Shown here: positions 60,998-64,000 of the stretch, piece by piece
Layout of the letters: every line of letters begins with the position of its first letter
Position numbering within the stretch: position 1 is the stretch's first letter
Origin: Xanthomonas rydalmerensis
GTDB lineage: Bacteria > Pseudomonadota > Gammaproteobacteria > Xanthomonadales > Xanthomonadaceae
NCBI RefSeq assembly: GCF_033170385.1
Contig: NZ_CP126170.1
Span: 2,938,001 to 3,002,000 of the forward strand
Reading direction: 5' to 3'
DNA: 64,000 bases
Notes under the pieces: model-generated
What the model was told of the DNA's origin: nothing
Seen by the model: the letters and a program-made list of their open reading frames with translations, nothing else
Databases searched by the model: none
Position numbers and translations under genes: made by a program

Positions 60998-61168
60998 TCA
61001 AAAATCGATGCAGCGTCCGTTTTTCTCCCAGTCGCCGTAGCGCGTCGGCTCGAGGCCGCCGCGTCCGCCGATCTCCCGCGGCGCAGGCGGGCTCTGCGGA
61101 GGGGTGTCCTCGGCGGGCCGCTGCGTTTCGGGATCGGACTCGGGTGTGGGGGTTGGTTGGCCTATCAT
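60998..61168 (-). CDS. DUF1674/SDHAF4-like succinate dehydrogenase assembly factor
   Basis: A 56-residue protein ending EIGGRGGLEPTRYGDWEKNG followed by RCIDF, the conserved C-terminal block of DUF1674. In mitochondria the homologue SDHAF4 binds flavinylated SdhA and helps SdhB join. The N-terminal half is Pro-rich and variable. The ATG at 61168 is 39 bases from the divergent ygfZ start, so they share a promoter region. Location directly upstream of sdhC supports a role in complex II assembly. Confidence 0.88.
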   Translation of the reverse strand: MIGQPTPTPESDPETQRPAEDTPPQSPPAPREIGGRGGLEPTRYGDWEKNGRCIDF

Positions 61169-61207
61169 GCGGGTCTCACAACTCGTCAATTTTAGTCCTC
61201 CCCTCTC

Positions 61208-62080
61208 GTGCCTGACAACCTGAATCTCGATTCCGGCGGTTTTTCCGCCTTGCCACACCTGCAATACGTCGCATTGCGCGGTCCAGATGCAGTGGCCTTC
61301 GCCCATGCCCAGTTCGCCAACGACGTGCAGGCGCTGGCGGCGGGCCAGTGGCAATGGAACGCCTGGCTCACCGCCAAGGGCCGGGTGATCGCGGTGTTCG
61401 CGCTGCTGCGCCAGGCCGACGACGCCTTGCTGATGCTGCTGCCCGACGGTGGCGCCGAGGAGTTGGCGACAGCGCTGGGCCGCTTCGTGTTCCGGCGCAA
61501 GCTGCGCCTCGCCGTCGAGGACACGCTGCTTGCTTTCGGTCGTCCGAGCCTACCGGACCAGGCACGGGGCGCGACGTCGGCGCACGATGAGGCCGGCGTG
61601 ATCGAGCTGGACATGGGCGGCGACGGCCTGCCGCGCACGCTGCGCCTGGTGCCGGCAGCGGTGGCGGATGCGCCGGCGGCCGACCCGGGGCTGACGCAGG
61701 CCTGGCGCGCGGCCGACCTGCGCCTGGGCCTGGTCCGGCTTGCGCCGAGCCAGCGCGAACAGTGGACGCCGCAGCAACTGGGCCTGGACCGGCTGCACGC
61801 CTTCAGCGTCAAGAAGGGCTGCTACCCCGGCCAGGAAATCGTCGCCCGTACCCATTTCCTGGGCAAGGCCAAGCGCGCGGTGCAGTTGCTGGAGCTGGAG
61901 GACGCCGTCGCGATCGACGCAGCGGTGCTGCGCGACGGCCAGCCGTTCGGCAGCGTGGTCAGCGTCGCCGGCACCCTGGCGCTGGCGGTCCTGCCGTTGG
62001 AGGACGCACCGCCGACCGGGCTGGAGGTCGAGGGCCATCCGGCGCACTGGCAGCCCCTGCGCGACGGCCTGGCGCGCTGA
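61208..62080 (+). CDS. ygfZ: Folate-binding Fe-S cluster protein YgfZ
   Basis: A 290-residue GcvT-like protein with the signature SVKKGCYPGQEIVARTHFLG; the conserved Cys205 is in it. It needs folate and assists assembly or repair of certain [4Fe-4S] enzymes. The start follows a 39-base divergent gap from the DUF1674 gene. In the context of succinate dehydrogenase genes it may support cluster maintenance of respiratory enzymes. Confidence 0.94.
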   Translation: MPDNLNLDSGGFSALPHLQYVALRGPDAVAFAHAQFANDVQALAAGQWQWNAWLTAKGRVIAVFALLRQADDALLMLLPDGGAEELATALGRFVFRRKLRLAVEDTLLAFGRPSLPDQARGATSAHDEAGVIELDMGGDGLPRTLRLVPAAVADAPAADPGLTQAWRAADLRLGLVRLAPSQREQWTPQQLGLDRLHAFSVKKGCYPGQEIVARTHFLGKAKRAVQLLELEDAVAIDAAVLRDGQPFGSVVSVAGTLALAVLPLEDAPPTGLEVEGHPAHWQPLRDGLAR

Positions 62081-62110
62081 GCGCGCGCCAACCGCCGTAC
62101 TTGCCGTCGC

Positions 62111-63235
<1,125 letters not shown>

Positions 63236-63640
63236 GGTGCGGTATCCGGTTTCCGGCAGTGAGGAACGGGCTGCCGCCGGTCCCTCCCGAAGGCAGTGCA
63301 TACGAATGCGGGTCGCATCGTGCCAGCGCGCAGGCAACAATGGATCGCGATGCGGTATTCTGCCATGTAACCGTTTTCACGGGGCAACATCGAGCCTGGG
63401 AGGGCACGCAATGCGATCCGCCAGCCGCCGATCCGGCGCGCCGTCGTTATCCGGCCTGCAGCACGCGGCATGGGAGAGGTATGCTCAGAGGTCTGGCAGT
63501 CGTATTCATCTCCTGGATCGTGCGTTCCCGTCTGGCGGCCTTTCCGCGTCACGCTTTCGCCCGAACCGGCCGGATACAGGCCGTTCCCGCCGTCCGCTTC
63601 CCCACGCCACGTCACTCCTAGCCCCCAGGTGATCGACACC
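63236..63640. other. Divergent control region ugpC / zwf
   Basis: These 405 bases contain no convincing gene; a 46-codon frame from 63481 ends at 63621 but is Arg/Pro-rich and has no good initiation context. The zwf and ugpC promoters must lie here. Confidence 0.5.
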
Positions 63641-64000
63641 ATGTCACCCGAAACCGAAACCCGGTCGATGCACGATACCTTCCTGTTGTTCGGCGCCACC
63701 GGCGATCTGGCCCAGCGCTATCTGTTCCCCTCGTTGCTGCGCATGCTCGACGACGGCTTCCTGCCGGAGGACTTCCGCATCCGCGCGCTGGCGCTGTCGC
63801 CGCACGACACCGCCAAGTTCCACGAACTCCTCAAGCCGCGCCTGCAGGCGGCGATGCCGCAGATCGGCGAATCGATCGTGCAGGCGCTGCTGGCGCGCAT
63901 CGACTACCGCTCGGTGGACCTGCGCGATGCCGAATCGGTGGCCGCCGCGGTGCGCGACCTGACCGCGCGCCGCTGCGTGAGCTATCTCGCGATCCCGCCG
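63641..64000 (+). CDS. zwf: Glucose-6-phosphate 1-dehydrogenase, N-terminal part (cut by window end)
   Basis: The first 120 codons are present. LLFGATGDLAQRYLFPSLLRML is the NADP-binding start of glucose-6-phosphate dehydrogenase, the first enzyme of the pentose phosphate and Entner-Doudoroff routes; in most family members DLAxRKL has Lys where this one has Tyr (RYLFPSL), a difference to note. The ATG at 63641 has AGGT about ten bases upstream; a GTG at 63629 or the Met at 63668 are alternatives. The frame is open to the end of the window. Confidence 0.92.
   Translation, partial: MSPETETRSMHDTFLLFGATGDLAQRYLFPSLLRMLDDGFLPEDFRIRALALSPHDTAKFHELLKPRLQAAMPQIGESIVQALLARIDYRSVDLRDAESVAAAVRDLTARRCVSYLAIPP

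Noticed and set aside
63481-63621. 46-codon plus-strand frame before zwf
   Set aside because: No Shine-Dalgarno, Arg/Pro-rich composition and no recognisable motif; more likely control region.

Overview
The window is high-GC, gene-dense DNA from a member of the Xanthomonadaceae, most likely Xanthomonas. Three things point there: the gene orders comEC/exbB-exbD-msbA-lpxK/kdsB, uvrC-pgsA-tRNA-Gly and sdhCDAB-sdhE-ygfX-lolC-lolD; the ugpC/zwf divergent pair; and the interspersed palindromes (GGAGCGGCTTCAGCCGCGA type) and GGGATTCGGGATT-type repeats. The genus is inferred from gene content and order, not from a database search.

Layout. 1-5980 is one translationally coupled operon: a response regulator (cut by the window edge), a histidine kinase, a NodT-type outer-membrane lipoprotein, an ABC permease and ATPase, and a lipoprotein membrane-fusion protein, together a self-regulated tripartite exporter. 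6073-14871 is an accessory cluster of ten genes in four alternating blocks: alpha/beta hydrolase, two half-size EamA transporters and a DegT-like aminotransferase; a ureohydrolase-fold enzyme and a FemAB-like GNAT; an acyl carrier protein and ketosynthase; a class III aminotransferase and a HAD-IB phosphatase. It looks like an undescribed route to an acylated amino compound that is flipped or exported, and is my main candidate for a new system. 15581-20981 is a block of small regulators with redox and transport genes (Rrf2, thioredoxin-reductase-like, methyltransferase, flavodoxin-fold reductase, two TetR, MFS).

21141-29536 is an island of lower-GC and broken genes: an IS5-type transposase relic, a lipoprotein, a displaced Rhs tip with its own putative immunity gene, a full 1590-aa secreted Rhs protein with a cysteine/histidine peptidase-like toxin tip and periplasmic immunity gene, and a decayed TrbI conjugation gene. 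It ends against tRNA-Leu(TAA) at 29614-29700, suggesting a former integrative conjugative element. 29890-33453 holds micro-oxic genes (hemN, truncated haemoglobin, a small membrane protein, a short CcoG-like ferredoxin) with two FNR/Anr-type boxes. 33678-40211 is a mosaic of accessory genes split by tRNA-Gly, tRNA-Cys and another tRNA-Gly. The uvrC-pgsA-Gly-Cys-Leu tRNA order of other gammaproteobacteria is kept here, but the tRNAs are spread over about 11 kb by insertions.

40649-64000 is mostly housekeeping: pgsA, uvrC, NHL/thioredoxin-like protein, low-molecular-weight phosphatase, kdsB; lpxK, msbA, exbD, exbB, comEC; a PRISE-type reductase; lolD, lolC, ygfX, sdhE, sdhB, sdhA, sdhD, sdhC and a DUF1674/SDHAF4-like gene (all reading leftward); then ygfZ, ugpC and the start of zwf.
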